Assembly: GCF_009687905.1 (NCBI RefSeq)
Contig: NZ_BLBG01000006.1
Span: 62,001-126,000 of the forward strand
Reading direction: 5' to 3'
Source: Lacticaseibacillus zhaodongensis
GTDB taxonomy: Bacteria > Bacillota > Bacilli > Lactobacillales > Lactobacillaceae
DNA: 64,000 nucleotides
Shown: positions 17,915-26,029 of the stretch, one piece after another
How positions within the stretch are numbered: position 1 is the first letter of the stretch
Layout: each line of letters begins with the position of its first letter
The notes under the pieces: model-generated
The model's database searches: none
The model's input: the letters and a program-made list of their open reading frames with translations, nothing else
What the model was told of the DNA's origin: nothing
Translations under genes and position numbers: made by a program

Positions 17915-18208
17915 ATGGACTTTCAGCACGAAGACGGGCGTTACTTCTTGCAAGACGAAAACGACAAGTTACTGGCGGAAATCAATTACCCGCCGATTGA
18001 CGACGGCAAAAGTGTCGTCATCACCCACACCTATGTGGACCCATCACTGCGCGGCCAGGGCATCGCGGGTAAATTGGTCAAACTGGTCGTTGATGAGGCG
18101 CGGGCAAAAGGCTTCACCATCGAGCCAGTCTGCACGTATGCCCGCCACGCATTCGCCAAGCATGCTGAGTACGCGGATGTCCTGCGTCCCGTCAAACCCG
18201 AAGAGTAA
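17915..18208 (+). CDS. GNAT-like N-acetyltransferase (YjdJ/NATD1 type)
   Basis: 97-residue single-domain protein. SLRGQGIAGKLVKLVVDEARAKGFTIEPVCTYARHAFAKH carries the acetyl-CoA pyrophosphate-binding loop (RGQGIA) and the CxYARxxFxKH ending that is characteristic of the short NATD1/YjdJ group. GGGAGG precedes ATG 17915. It is 43 bp upstream of rpiA and may be cotranscribed with it. Substrate unknown. Confidence 0.88.
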   Translation: MDFQHEDGRYFLQDENDKLLAEINYPPIDDGKSVVITHTYVDPSLRGQGIAGKLVKLVVDEARAKGFTIEPVCTYARHAFAKHAEYADVLRPVKPEE

Positions 18209-18251
18209 ATTCACCCCTGGTCAACAACGCAAAGGAGCGTAAACAAAGATA

Positions 18252-18941
18252 ATGGAACAAAGTGAACTGAAAAAAATGGCGGCGGAGCGCGCTGCCGAAT
18301 TCGTTGAGGACGGCATGACGCTCGGCCTCGGCACCGGCTCGACCGTCTTTTTCCTAGTCGAAGCGATTGCCAAGCGCGTCAAGGACGAGCACCTGCACAT
18401 CCAGGGCGTGGCCACAAGTAGCCGGACCGCGGAGCAAGCTGAATCACTCGGCATCCCCATGCGCGACCTGAACGATGTTGATCACATTGACCTCTGCATT
18501 GATGGCGCCGACGAGATCGACGCCAACTTCCAGGGCATCAAGGGCGGTGGTGCCGCCCACACCCTCGAGAAGATGGTGGCCACCAACAGCCGCCGCAACA
18601 TCTGGATCGTTGATGAGAGCAAAATGGTCGACCACCTCGGCAAGTTCCCACTGCCGACCGAAGTCATTCCGTTTGGCTGCGAACAAGTCTTCCGCAAGCT
18701 GGAAGCTGAGGGCCTGCACCCCCACTTCCGCCTGAACGCGGATGGCAAGCGGGTACTGACGCACAACAAGAACTACGTGATCGACCTGCACATGAGCAAC
18801 ATCAAGCACCCCCACATCCTCAAGAACTACCTGGACGCCCAGGTGGGCATTCTCGAACACGGCCTGTTCCTCGACCTGGTCGACAACGTGGTTGTGGGCA
18901 CCCAGGATGGGGTCAAAGTCCTGACGGCAACCCGCCACTAA
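18252..18941 (+). CDS. rpiA: Ribose-5-phosphate isomerase A
   Basis: 229-residue enzyme interconverting ribose 5-phosphate and ribulose 5-phosphate. Signature motifs: [15 protein letters not shown] (phosphate loop), [27 protein letters not shown] (active-site Asp, Glu and Lys), and [18 protein letters not shown] lies upstream of ATG 18252. A terminator follows. Confidence 0.96.
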   Translation: MEQSELKKMAAERAAEFVEDGMTLGLGTGSTVFFLVEAIAKRVKDEHLHIQGVATSSRTAEQAESLGIPMRDLNDVDHIDLCIDGADEIDANFQGIKGGGAAHTLEKMVATNSRRNIWIVDESKMVDHLGKFPLPTEVIPFGCEQVFRKLEAEGLHPHFRLNADGKRVLTHNKNYVIDLHMSNIKHPHILKNYLDAQVGILEHGLFLDLVDNVVVGTQDGVKVLTATRH

Positions 18942-18964
18942 TAATTTTGACAAAATTCAAACTA

Positions 18965-19000
18965 CGCGTCCTTCTTTTGGGAGGGGCGCTTTTTTTTACT
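18965..19000 (+). terminator. Terminator of rpiA
   Basis: GCGTCCTTC pairs with GGAGGGGCGC, followed by eight T residues. Confidence 0.85.
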
Positions 19001-19127
19001 GTAAATATTAAAACGTTTGGCATAAACTTCTCACCTAATTTTCGGATAACTGTTCCCGAAACTAATCAACTGGCGTAGAATTGGTGCCGTTAAGGTTTAA
19101 TTCAGTACATAAATGAGGAGGATTAAC

Positions 19128-20450
19128 ATGTCTAAAGAAGTCAGCTTCACAGATATTGATACATTCCGCAAAGACCTAGCCGAGCACCCAGCTAGTGCCG
19201 CGCTCGCCCGCGCCGTCCAGAACGTCGGGCCCTATGCCGCCAGCCGCGACACCTTGGGTAAGGCAGCCATGGCTCCCGTCTTCTCCGACGAAATCGACAC
19301 CGGTGCCGTTACCAACCAGAAGAAGAGCGGCCGCTGCTGGTTGTTCGCCGAGCTGAACACCATGCGCCACTTCAGCTCCGATAAATTCGGCATCAAGGAC
19401 TTGGAGTTCTCCCAAGCCTACAACGCCTTCTACGACCGCTTGGAGAAGTCCAACCTCTTCTTGGAACACGTCATCGCGACTGCGGACAAGCCCCTGACGG
19501 ACCGCGAAGTTGCTGACTTGCTGGCTGCGCCAAACGGGGATGGTGGTCAGTACGACAACGCCGCCGGTTTGATTGCCAAGTACGGCCTGGTCCCGAAGTC
19601 CGTGATGCCCGAAACCTTCAACAGTTCCCAGACTAACGAAATCAACGCCAGCCTGGAACTCAAGTTGCGCAAGGACGCCGTTGAACTGCGGCAGGCCCGC
19701 GCTGAAGGCGCCGATGAGGACCAGTTGCGCGCAACCAAGGTCGACCAGCTCAGCACCATCTACCGCATGTTGGCTTATGCATACGGCGAGCCAACCAAGA
19801 AGTTCGATTTTGAATACCGCGACAAGGACAAGCAGTACCACATTGATCGTGACCTCACGCCGCAGTCCTTCTACAAGAAGTACGTCGGCTTTGACTTCGA
19901 CGATTACGTCACGCTTGCCAGCACCAACGCGCCCGGCAAAAAGTACTACCAGACCTACACAATCCCGGCTCAGAATACCGTCATTGAAGGCCAGCCGGTC
20001 AAAGCGGTCAACGTACCCCACGATGTCTTCACGGAACTGGCCGTTAAGCAGATCCAGGCCGGCACCACGGTTTGGTTCGGTAACGATGTCCTCGCCGACA
20101 TGGACCGCAAGAGCGGCACTTTGGAAGGCGGCCTCTACGATCTGAACGGGCTCTTTGACGTCGACTTCACTATGGACAAGGGCGAACGCTTCGCCACCCG
20201 CCAAGCCGAAGTCTCCCACGCCATGGTGCTCACCGGGGTGGACCTGGTTGACGGCACGCCGCGGCGCTGGAAGGTCGAGAACTCTTGGGGCAAGGACAAC
20301 GGCCACGATGGTTACTTTGTTGCTGACGCCAAGTGGTTCGATGATTACGTCTACGAAGTCGTCATCAAGAAGTCCCTCCTGCCCGCCGATGTGCTCGCTG
20401 CCCTCGACAAGGAGCCAATCGCTCTGCCTGCCTGGGACCCATTGGCATAA
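19128..20450 (+). CDS. C1-family aminopeptidase, PepC/PepE type (first paralogue)
   Basis: 440-residue bleomycin-hydrolase-like cysteine peptidase acting in the cytoplasm on peptides from casein or other proteins. Catalytic residues are visible: Gln and Cys70 in NQKKSGRCW, His in SHAMVLTG and Asn in ENSWG. ATG 19128 has GAGGAGG upstream. A second member of the family lies 106 bp downstream in the same orientation. The two are clearly related along their whole length but not near-identical, so this is an old duplication. PepC (aminopeptidase) versus PepE/G (endopeptidase-like) cannot be settled by eye. Confidence 0.9.
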   Translation: MSKEVSFTDIDTFRKDLAEHPASAALARAVQNVGPYAASRDTLGKAAMAPVFSDEIDTGAVTNQKKSGRCWLFAELNTMRHFSSDKFGIKDLEFSQAYNAFYDRLEKSNLFLEHVIATADKPLTDREVADLLAAPNGDGGQYDNAAGLIAKYGLVPKSVMPETFNSSQTNEINASLELKLRKDAVELRQARAEGADEDQLRATKVDQLSTIYRMLAYAYGEPTKKFDFEYRDKDKQYHIDRDLTPQSFYKKYVGFDFDDYVTLASTNAPGKKYYQTYTIPAQNTVIEGQPVKAVNVPHDVFTELAVKQIQAGTTVWFGNDVLADMDRKSGTLEGGLYDLNGLFDVDFTMDKGERFATRQAEVSHAMVLTGVDLVDGTPRRWKVENSWGKDNGHDGYFVADAKWFDDYVYEVVIKKSLLPADVLAALDKEPIALPAWDPLA

Positions 20451-20478
20451 GCAACCCGGCTGTGGGACAAAATGGCTT

Positions 20479-20508
20479 TTGCCGCAGTCCCTACGCCTGT
20501 GCTACAAT
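20479..20508 (+). promoter_or_regulatory. Promoter of the second PepC gene
   Basis: TTGCCG (20479-20484), 18-bp spacer, TACAAT (20503-20508), 49 bp upstream of the start codon. The second paralogue therefore probably has its own transcript. Confidence 0.6.
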
Positions 20509-20556
20509 CAATAGTGAAAATTCTAAGCATATTTTAACTAAGGAGTGAAACCTTTA

Positions 20557-21897
20557 ATGACTAAAGCAATTACAAGCGAAAACATTGCCCAGTACGCAAA
20601 GGACCTCGCCGCAACACCAGCAGCATCTGCCTTGCAAAAGGCAGTGATGAACAACGGGATTCTGAAGACCGCTGAGAGCACCGACAGCAAGGTTGCCATG
20701 ACGCCAACCTTCTCCATCGACCTCGACACCGGTGCTGTTTCTAACCAGAAGCAGTCCGGCCGTTGCTGGATGTTCGCCGCACTCAACACGATGCGCCACT
20801 CCATCCAGGCTCAGTACAAGATCAAGGACTTCGAGCTTTCCCAGAACTACACATTCTTCTGGGACAAGTTCGAAAAGTCCAACTACTTCTACGAAAACGT
20901 CATCGCCACGGCTGACCAGCCAACCGATTCCCGCAAGGTATCATTCTTGCTGACAACTCCGCAGCAGGATGGTGGTCAGTGGGACATGCTCACCGCCCTC
21001 ATCGACAAGTACGGGATCGTGCCTAAGTCCGTGATGCCTGAAACCTACTCCTCATCTAAGAGTAGCGAGCTGAACGCAACCTTGAACCTCAAGCTGCGTA
21101 AGGACGCTGTTACCCTGCGGAAGTTGGTCGCTGACGGCGCCAGCGATGACAAGCTCGCTGAAACCAAGAAGCAGTTCCTGTCCGAAGTTTACCGGATTCT
21201 GGCCTACACTCTGGGTAACCCACCTACAGAGTTCGACTTCGAATACCGTGATGACGACAAGAACTACCACATCGACAAGGGCCTGACACCAAAGTCCTTC
21301 TTCGACAAGTACATCAACTGGGACCTCGATGCATACCAGTCACTCATCAACTCCCCAACTGCCGACAAGCCATACAACCACGTTTACACGGTTGAGATGC
21401 TCGGCAACGTTATCGGCGGCCGCGAAGTTCGCCACTTGAACCTTGCCATCGATGACTTCAAGGCAGCCGCAATCAAGCAGCTTGAAGCCGGCGAGTCCGT
21501 CTGGTTCGGTAGTGATGTTGGTAAGGAATCCGACCGCCAGCTCGGGATCATGGATCCTGCCATCTACGACGAAGACAGCCTCTTCAACACCAGCTTCGCC
21601 ATGACCAAGGGCGAACGCCTCGACTACGCGCAGAGCCTCATGACCCACGCCATGGTTCTGACCGGTGTCGACATTGTTGACGGCAAGCCAACGAAGTGGA
21701 AGGTCGAGAACTCTTGGGGTGACAAGGTCGGCACGAAGGGTTACTTCGTTGCTTCCGACGCTTGGTTCGACGAATACGTCTACCAGGTTGTTGTGAACAA
21801 GAAGTTCCTGACCGACGAGCAGCAGGCCGTAATCAAGGCCGAGACTGACAAGCCAACCGTCCTCGCACCATGGGACCCAATGGGCGCACTGGCCTAA
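20557..21897 (+). CDS. pepC: C1-family aminopeptidase C (second paralogue)
   Basis: 446 residues, same fold and motifs as its neighbour: NQKQSGRCW with the catalytic Cys, THAMVLTG with His and ENSWG with Asn. Frequent CTC/AAC/AAG codons and a good promoter suggest strong expression. ATG 20557 follows AAGGAG by 11 bases; a GTG at 20545 overlaps the ribosome-binding site and is less likely. I regard this as the housekeeping PepC because it lacks the Pro/Arg substitutions seen near the end of the first copy, but that assignment is a judgement. Confidence 0.9.
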   Translation: MTKAITSENIAQYAKDLAATPAASALQKAVMNNGILKTAESTDSKVAMTPTFSIDLDTGAVSNQKQSGRCWMFAALNTMRHSIQAQYKIKDFELSQNYTFFWDKFEKSNYFYENVIATADQPTDSRKVSFLLTTPQQDGGQWDMLTALIDKYGIVPKSVMPETYSSSKSSELNATLNLKLRKDAVTLRKLVADGASDDKLAETKKQFLSEVYRILAYTLGNPPTEFDFEYRDDDKNYHIDKGLTPKSFFDKYINWDLDAYQSLINSPTADKPYNHVYTVEMLGNVIGGREVRHLNLAIDDFKAAAIKQLEAGESVWFGSDVGKESDRQLGIMDPAIYDEDSLFNTSFAMTKGERLDYAQSLMTHAMVLTGVDIVDGKPTKWKVENSWGDKVGTKGYFVASDAWFDEYVYQVVVNKKFLTDEQQAVIKAETDKPTVLAPWDPMGALA

Positions 21898-21914
21898 GTA
21901 AAGCTATGCAAAAC

Positions 21915-21957
21915 GCAAACGCTCCACAGCCATTAAGTTGGTTGCGGAGCGTTTTTG
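21915..21957 (+). terminator. Terminator of pepC
   Basis: AAACGCTCC pairs with GGAGCGTTT, with inner CA-CC pairs, followed by T5. Confidence 0.88.
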
Positions 21958-22003
21958 TATGACGTTGCTAAACGGTGCGGACATGATAATGCCAAATCAC
22001 GCT

Positions 22004-22181
22004 CGGGACATATTTTTAAATATGCGCAGCGTAGCTCATCAAGCCCGGTACATCGGGATTTTGCGCCGAGGCTAAAATATGAATTCAGCAAAACGGGCGG
22101 TTTCATATTTTGGGCAAGCGTAGAAACGCCTTCATATCAGGCGTTTGCGCGATTTTTGCGCATATTTAAAAATATGTCCCG
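22004..22181. repeat. 178-bp element bounded by perfect 25-bp inverted repeats
   Basis: CGGGACATATTTTTAAATAT (continuing GCGCA) at 22004-22028 is exactly complementary to 22157-22181. The 128-bp interior holds further hairpins: CCCG/CGGG near 22043-22057, AAAATATGAA/TTTCATATTTT at 22074-22111, and AAACGCCT/AGGCGTTT at 22124-22146. No convincing ORF, no obvious target-site duplication. It could be a MITE-like repeat or a structured RNA. Confidence 0.7.
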
Positions 22182-22249
22182 AAGCAAATGTTGGTTTCCA
22201 AGGCTGCTGCGTTTCGACTCACGGTGAAATTTTTGGAGGCTAACACTTC

Positions 22250-23104
22250 CTAAACACTGTTCCCCGCCGGCAACAATTCTGCCACCTGGTGGTACGCGTG
22301 GCCGACTTCCTTGATGCTGTGGGCGTCGGAACCATAAACCGTTTTGATGCCGCGCGCCCGGGCCATCATGATGATTTGCGGGTAAGGGTAAATTTCGTTG
22401 CAGTACTCCTTGAACAGGCCGGCCGCGTTCACGTCGAGCTGCCGCCCCTGCCGCTGCATTGTCGCGAGCAACTTGTCGATGCGCGCCATGTTGGCATTAT
22501 TGAACCGCTTAGGCAGATCAAAGTAGTCCTGGAACTTCTTGATCAGCGTGATGTGACCAATGCGTACGGGGGCGTATTTTCCAAGGTCAGCGGCAACAGC
22601 AGCCTGCACCGCGTCTAGGTAGGCCGCGTACAAATCCTGCTTGTCATCCGCCCCGATTGGCAACAAACCATCCTCGAATTCACTGAGCTCGTCATCAACC
22701 GGCCAGTACTTGCCGTGCACACCGCGCATGAAGTGGACGGAAAGTATGCTCTCATCACAGCGCGGGCCGTATTCGTTCAGGAAGTCGTGGGTCCAGTCCG
22801 CCTGAGCCGGCAAATAATCCACCTCGAAACCGATGTGGATGCGGATCTGGTCGGCATACTTGCTGCGCATGCGTTCGCACTTGGCAAAATACGCGTCGAG
22901 GTCAGACATGGCGATTGCGGCCGTATCGTAGCCGCCCTTGGTTCCTTCGTAATCGTTCCTGAAGGCAGGCGGTAGCGGTGCGTGCTCGGTGATGCAATAG
23001 TCGGTGAAGCCAAACTTGATTGCCTTTTGGATCATTGCCTCGACGTCGTCACCGCTCCCGTGCGGACAAAATTCCGTGTGTGAATGGCCATCCTTCTTGA
23101 TCAT
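22250..23104 (-). CDS. hisK: Histidinol-phosphatase, PHP family (HisK/HisJ)
   Basis: 284-residue PHP-domain phosphatase for the histidinol phosphate step of histidine synthesis. Metal-binding motifs are visible: DGHSHTEFCPHG at the N-terminus, TEHAPLP, GFEVDYLP, SVHF, IGHI and GSDAHS near the end. The start ATG 23104 follows GAGGGGG. It is alone here, 16 kb from the his operon, which lacks a phosphatase domain (its hisB is dehydratase only), so it probably completes that pathway. A polyphosphatase or other phosphoesterase role is possible but less likely. Confidence 0.88.
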   Translation of the reverse strand: MIKKDGHSHTEFCPHGSGDDVEAMIQKAIKFGFTDYCITEHAPLPPAFRNDYEGTKGGYDTAAIAMSDLDAYFAKCERMRSKYADQIRIHIGFEVDYLPAQADWTHDFLNEYGPRCDESILSVHFMRGVHGKYWPVDDELSEFEDGLLPIGADDKQDLYAAYLDAVQAAVAADLGKYAPVRIGHITLIKKFQDYFDLPKRFNNANMARIDKLLATMQRQGRQLDVNAAGLFKEYCNEIYPYPQIIMMARARGIKTVYGSDAHSIKEVGHAYHQVAELLPAGNSV

Positions 23105-23340
23105 CGCGCTGCCCCCTCTATCTGCATAATTTTGCGGATACTACTCAACTACCACTGCGCATTAAAGCTATCAGCATCCTCTAACCTAATTGTGCCAGCC
23201 TGGATGCATTAAAGTCAAACCACATTTAGTCACTGCTGGCTGAACTAATATGCCACATTTCCGTTTGTTATTTCACGGCCGATAACCGGGCTAGCTGGCG
23301 GCTTTGTCTTATTAATCGATAAATTAAACTGGAATTACTG

Positions 23341-23369
23341 TTGACGCCATTAAATTAAAGGTATATTCT
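23341..23369 (+). promoter_or_regulatory. Promoter of the araT leader transcript
   Basis: TTGACG (23341-23346), 17-bp spacer, TATTCT (23364-23369); TATATT (23362-23367) with a 15-bp spacer is an alternative. It lies 33 bp upstream of the leader peptide ATG. Confidence 0.65.
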
Positions 23370-23401
23370 CATGGTAATCAAATTGTCAGGGAGTTCTAAT
23401 T

Positions 23402-23458
23402 ATGACTCATATTTCAGCCTCTTCAACGCGCAAAGCCTTTAGCTGGTATTTCGGATAG
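23402..23458 (+). CDS. Leader peptide ending Trp-Tyr-Phe-Gly upstream of araT
   Basis: 18-codon ORF: MTHISASSTRKAFSWYFG followed by TAG. AGGGAG lies nine bases upstream of ATG 23402. Three consecutive aromatic codons (TGG TAT TTC at 23444-23452) stand just before the stop, and a second Phe lies three codons earlier. It is followed directly by a set of competing hairpins and a terminator, then by an aromatic-type aminotransferase gene. The design fits a sensor peptide for charged tRNA-Trp, -Tyr and -Phe. Too short for homology claims; the function is inferred from layout. Confidence 0.75.
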   Translation: MTHISASSTRKAFSWYFG

Positions 23459-23599
23459 TCATCCGGGTGCCAGCAATTTGTGGCGCGCGGATGACCAACG
23501 AACATCCGCGTGGAGGCTAGATATGAACAGGAACTCAATTCTTGCGTAGCTAACTAATAACACCGGATGTTTCGCAAATCGAAGCAGCCGGTGTTTTTT
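23458..23599 (+). promoter_or_regulatory. Attenuator-like leader RNA with competing hairpins and terminator
   Basis: Four complementary segments follow the leader peptide: segment 1 CATCCG (23460-23465), 2 CGCGGATG (23486-23493), 3 CATCCGCG (23503-23510), 4 CGGATG (23564-23569). Segment 4 is the left arm of a terminator (AACACCGG 23559-23566 with CCGGTGTT 23588-23595, then T6). Pairings 1:2, 2:3 and 3:4 are mutually exclusive. If a ribosome reaches the stop codon it should mask segment 1, favour 2:3 and leave the terminator free. Stalling earlier, at Trp/Tyr/Phe, should permit 1:2 and hence 3:4 antitermination. Pairings are seen; the mechanism is inferred. Confidence 0.7.
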
Positions 23600-23654
23600 G
23601 TCGCAATTGTGCTCCCCTTAGTCAATGCGGAACATTTTGAAAGGAAGTTCTATC

Positions 23655-24848
23655 ATGCCCGAAACCAAAGCAGGATTACTTACAGATCTTAAACACACAT
23701 ACGATGGCCTGAAGCCGAACCCCATCCGTGTGTTCGACGCGGAAGCCAGCAAAACGCCTGGCGTGCTCAAGCTCACGCTCGGTGAACCCGACTTCAACAC
23801 CCCCGACCACGTCAAGCAGGCCGCAATCGACTCCATTAACAACAACGAAACCCACTACGGCCCTTCCAATGGCTGGCCTAAATTGCGCAAGGCTGCGTGC
23901 CACTTCTTGAAGGATCGTTACGACGTTGATTACGACCCCGACACCGAAATGGTCATCACGGTCGGCGCGACCGAGGGCCTGCACTCCTGCCTGGACGCCA
24001 TTTTGAACCCTGGCGACAAGGTCCTCATGCCGAGCCCAACCTTCTCCCTTTACGACCAGCTCATTCGCATCAACGGCGGCATCCCCGTCTACATCAACAC
24101 TTCTTCCACCGGCTTCGTGCTCACCCCAGAACAGCTTGAGGACGCCATTGCTAAGGAAGGCCCAAGCGTGAAGGCCGTACTGCTCAACTTCCCATCCAAC
24201 CCAACCGGGGTCACCTACAACGAAGCCCAGGTCAAGGCGATTGCGGCGGTTCTGGCCAAAACGAACATCATCGTCATTTCCGACGAAATCTACTCCGAGC
24301 TGACTTATGGCTCCATCCACTACTCCTTCGCCAAGGCGCTGCCTGAACAGACGCTGCTCGTTAACGGAGTTTCCAAGTCCCACGCGATGACCGGCTGGCG
24401 GATTGGGACCGTGTCTGGCCCCGCAAAATTGATGCAGCGCGTCGCTTTGGCCCACGCCTTCAACGTCACAGTGGCTTCCAACCCCGCAATGGCGGCGGCA
24501 ACTGAAGCCTTCTCCACCGAGGAGGGCCGGCAGGATTCACTCAAGATGAAGGCCGAATACATCAAGCGCCGCGACTACGTGGTCAAGAAAATGACGGCAA
24601 TGGGCTTCGAGATCCCCGAACCAACTGGTGCCTTCTATGTCTTCGCCAAAATTCCTGAGGGTTGCATCCAGGACGACACGGAGTTCTGTTACGACCTGCT
24701 GCGGAAGAACAAGCTCGCGGTCATCGTGGGCGGCGGCTTTGGCCCTGGCGGTGAAGCCCACGTCCGGGTCTCCTACGCGGCATCAATGGAGAACTTGCAC
24801 GAAGCGATGAAACGTCTGAAGGCTTACGTGGATGCTAACCGCAAGTAG
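23655..24848 (+). CDS. araT: Aromatic (class I) aminotransferase AraT-like
   Basis: 397-residue PLP enzyme, fold type I. KLTLGEPDFNTPDHVKQA, NFPSNPTGVTYN, DEIYSEL and GVSKSHAMTGWRIG (Schiff-base Lys241) match lactococcal/lactobacillal aromatic aminotransferases closely. It should interconvert Phe, Tyr, Trp and some branched amino acids with their 2-keto acids. ATG 23655 has GAAAGGAAG upstream; the frame extension to 23625 has no site. It is first of three genes with two 2-hydroxyacid dehydrogenases that can reduce the same keto acids, and it is preceded by a Trp-Tyr-Phe leader attenuator. Confidence 0.9.
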   Translation: MPETKAGLLTDLKHTYDGLKPNPIRVFDAEASKTPGVLKLTLGEPDFNTPDHVKQAAIDSINNNETHYGPSNGWPKLRKAACHFLKDRYDVDYDPDTEMVITVGATEGLHSCLDAILNPGDKVLMPSPTFSLYDQLIRINGGIPVYINTSSTGFVLTPEQLEDAIAKEGPSVKAVLLNFPSNPTGVTYNEAQVKAIAAVLAKTNIIVISDEIYSELTYGSIHYSFAKALPEQTLLVNGVSKSHAMTGWRIGTVSGPAKLMQRVALAHAFNVTVASNPAMAAATEAFSTEEGRQDSLKMKAEYIKRRDYVVKKMTAMGFEIPEPTGAFYVFAKIPEGCIQDDTEFCYDLLRKNKLAVIVGGGFGPGGEAHVRVSYAASMENLHEAMKRLKAYVDANRK

Positions 24849-24878
24849 CCCGCTGGAATCATAAATGGAGGAATCAAT

Positions 24879-25874
24879 ATGACAAAAATTCTGATGTACA
24901 GTGTTCGTCCCGACGAAATGGCGGCTATTAACGAATACGCCGCTAAGCACAACGAGACCATCGACACCTGCAACGTTAATTTTGATGGCGACACCGTCAG
25001 CAAGGCCGAGGGTTACGATGGCATCGTGATCCAGCAGCGCGCACCAATCACCGACGATACGGTTTACGCAACGCTGGCTAGTTACGGCATCAAGCAACTC
25101 AGCACCCGCACCGCTGGCCTCGACACCATCAACATCCCCGCCGCCCACGCTGCTGGCCTGATCGTCACCAACGTGCCCGCCTACTCACCCCGGTCCGTTG
25201 CTGAACACGCGCTGATGTCCATCTTCCGGATTTTGCGGAAGAGTGCCATCGTCGACAACCGCGTGCGCAACAACGACTACACCTGGGGCGGTTTACAGGC
25301 CAAGGAGATCCACACCGCGACCATCGGCATTATCGGTGCCGGTCGCATCGGCGGCACCTTGGCCCGCCTGCTGAAGGCTCTGGACGCCAACGTCCTCGCC
25401 TACGACACCAAGCCGCGCAAGGAATTGGAAGATACCGTCACCTACGTCAGCAAGGAAGAATTGCTGAAGCGCAGTGATGTCGTCAGCCTGCACGTTGACC
25501 TCAACCCGACGTCTGAGGGACTGATCACCGCTAAGGATTTTGCCTTGATGCAGCCGACCGCCGGCATCGTTAACGCTAGCCGCGGTCCCGTTGTCGTCAC
25601 CGCCGACCTGGTAGCCGCGCTGAAGAACAAGCAGATTGCTGCCGCCTGCCTCGACACCGTGACCGGTGAGAACGACGTGTTCCAGACCGACCACAGCAAG
25701 GATGGCATTCACAGCGAGCCCCTCATTGAAGAGCTGCACGCAATGCCTAACGTCATCATCACGCCCCACATCGCCTTCTTCACCAACAACGCGGTGGCCA
25801 ACATGGTCGACTTCTCATTGGACGATGTGAACACCGTGCTTGCCGGTAAGACTCCCAAAAATGCAGTGAAGTAA
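24879..25874 (+). CDS. D-2-hydroxyacid dehydrogenase (D-HicDH/D-LDH family)
   Basis: 331 residues. NAD-binding GAGRIG (153-158) with Asp176 in AYDTKP; catalytic Arg235 (NASRGPV), Glu264 (GEND) and His297 (TPHIAFF). The overall pattern, including NVPAYSPRSVAEHAL, resembles D-2-hydroxyisocaproate dehydrogenase of L. casei. It would reduce phenylpyruvate, hydroxyphenylpyruvate or ketoisocaproate to D-hydroxy acids. It starts 30 bp after araT with GGAGG upstream and is probably cotranscribed. D-lactate dehydrogenase activity cannot be excluded. Confidence 0.88.
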   Translation: MTKILMYSVRPDEMAAINEYAAKHNETIDTCNVNFDGDTVSKAEGYDGIVIQQRAPITDDTVYATLASYGIKQLSTRTAGLDTINIPAAHAAGLIVTNVPAYSPRSVAEHALMSIFRILRKSAIVDNRVRNNDYTWGGLQAKEIHTATIGIIGAGRIGGTLARLLKALDANVLAYDTKPRKELEDTVTYVSKEELLKRSDVVSLHVDLNPTSEGLITAKDFALMQPTAGIVNASRGPVVVTADLVAALKNKQIAAACLDTVTGENDVFQTDHSKDGIHSEPLIEELHAMPNVIITPHIAFFTNNAVANMVDFSLDDVNTVLAGKTPKNAVK

Positions 25875-25929
25875 ACAGAGCGGAAAGGGCCGCTTAACCG
25901 GCCCGCAACTCGACCCAGGAAGTTAGTAA

Positions 25930-25983
25930 CTATTCATGCGAACAAGCCCCGCATGCTAGTTGTGCGGGGCCTTGTTCGCGCCA
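25930..25983 (+). terminator. Long hairpin after D-HicDH gene
   Basis: GCGAACAAGCCCCGCA pairs with TGCGGGGCCTTGTTCGC (about 25939-25980). A strong stem but without a clean T-run. It may end the araT transcript or protect its 3' end. Confidence 0.5.
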
Positions 25984-26029
25984 AAATTAGCACCAAAAAT
26001 AAAATATAATCTATCGAGGTATTTATCTT

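Noticed and set aside
21955-22227. 90-codon ORF across the inverted-repeat element
   Set aside because: It simply reads through the palindrome; no ribosome-binding site or recognisable protein.
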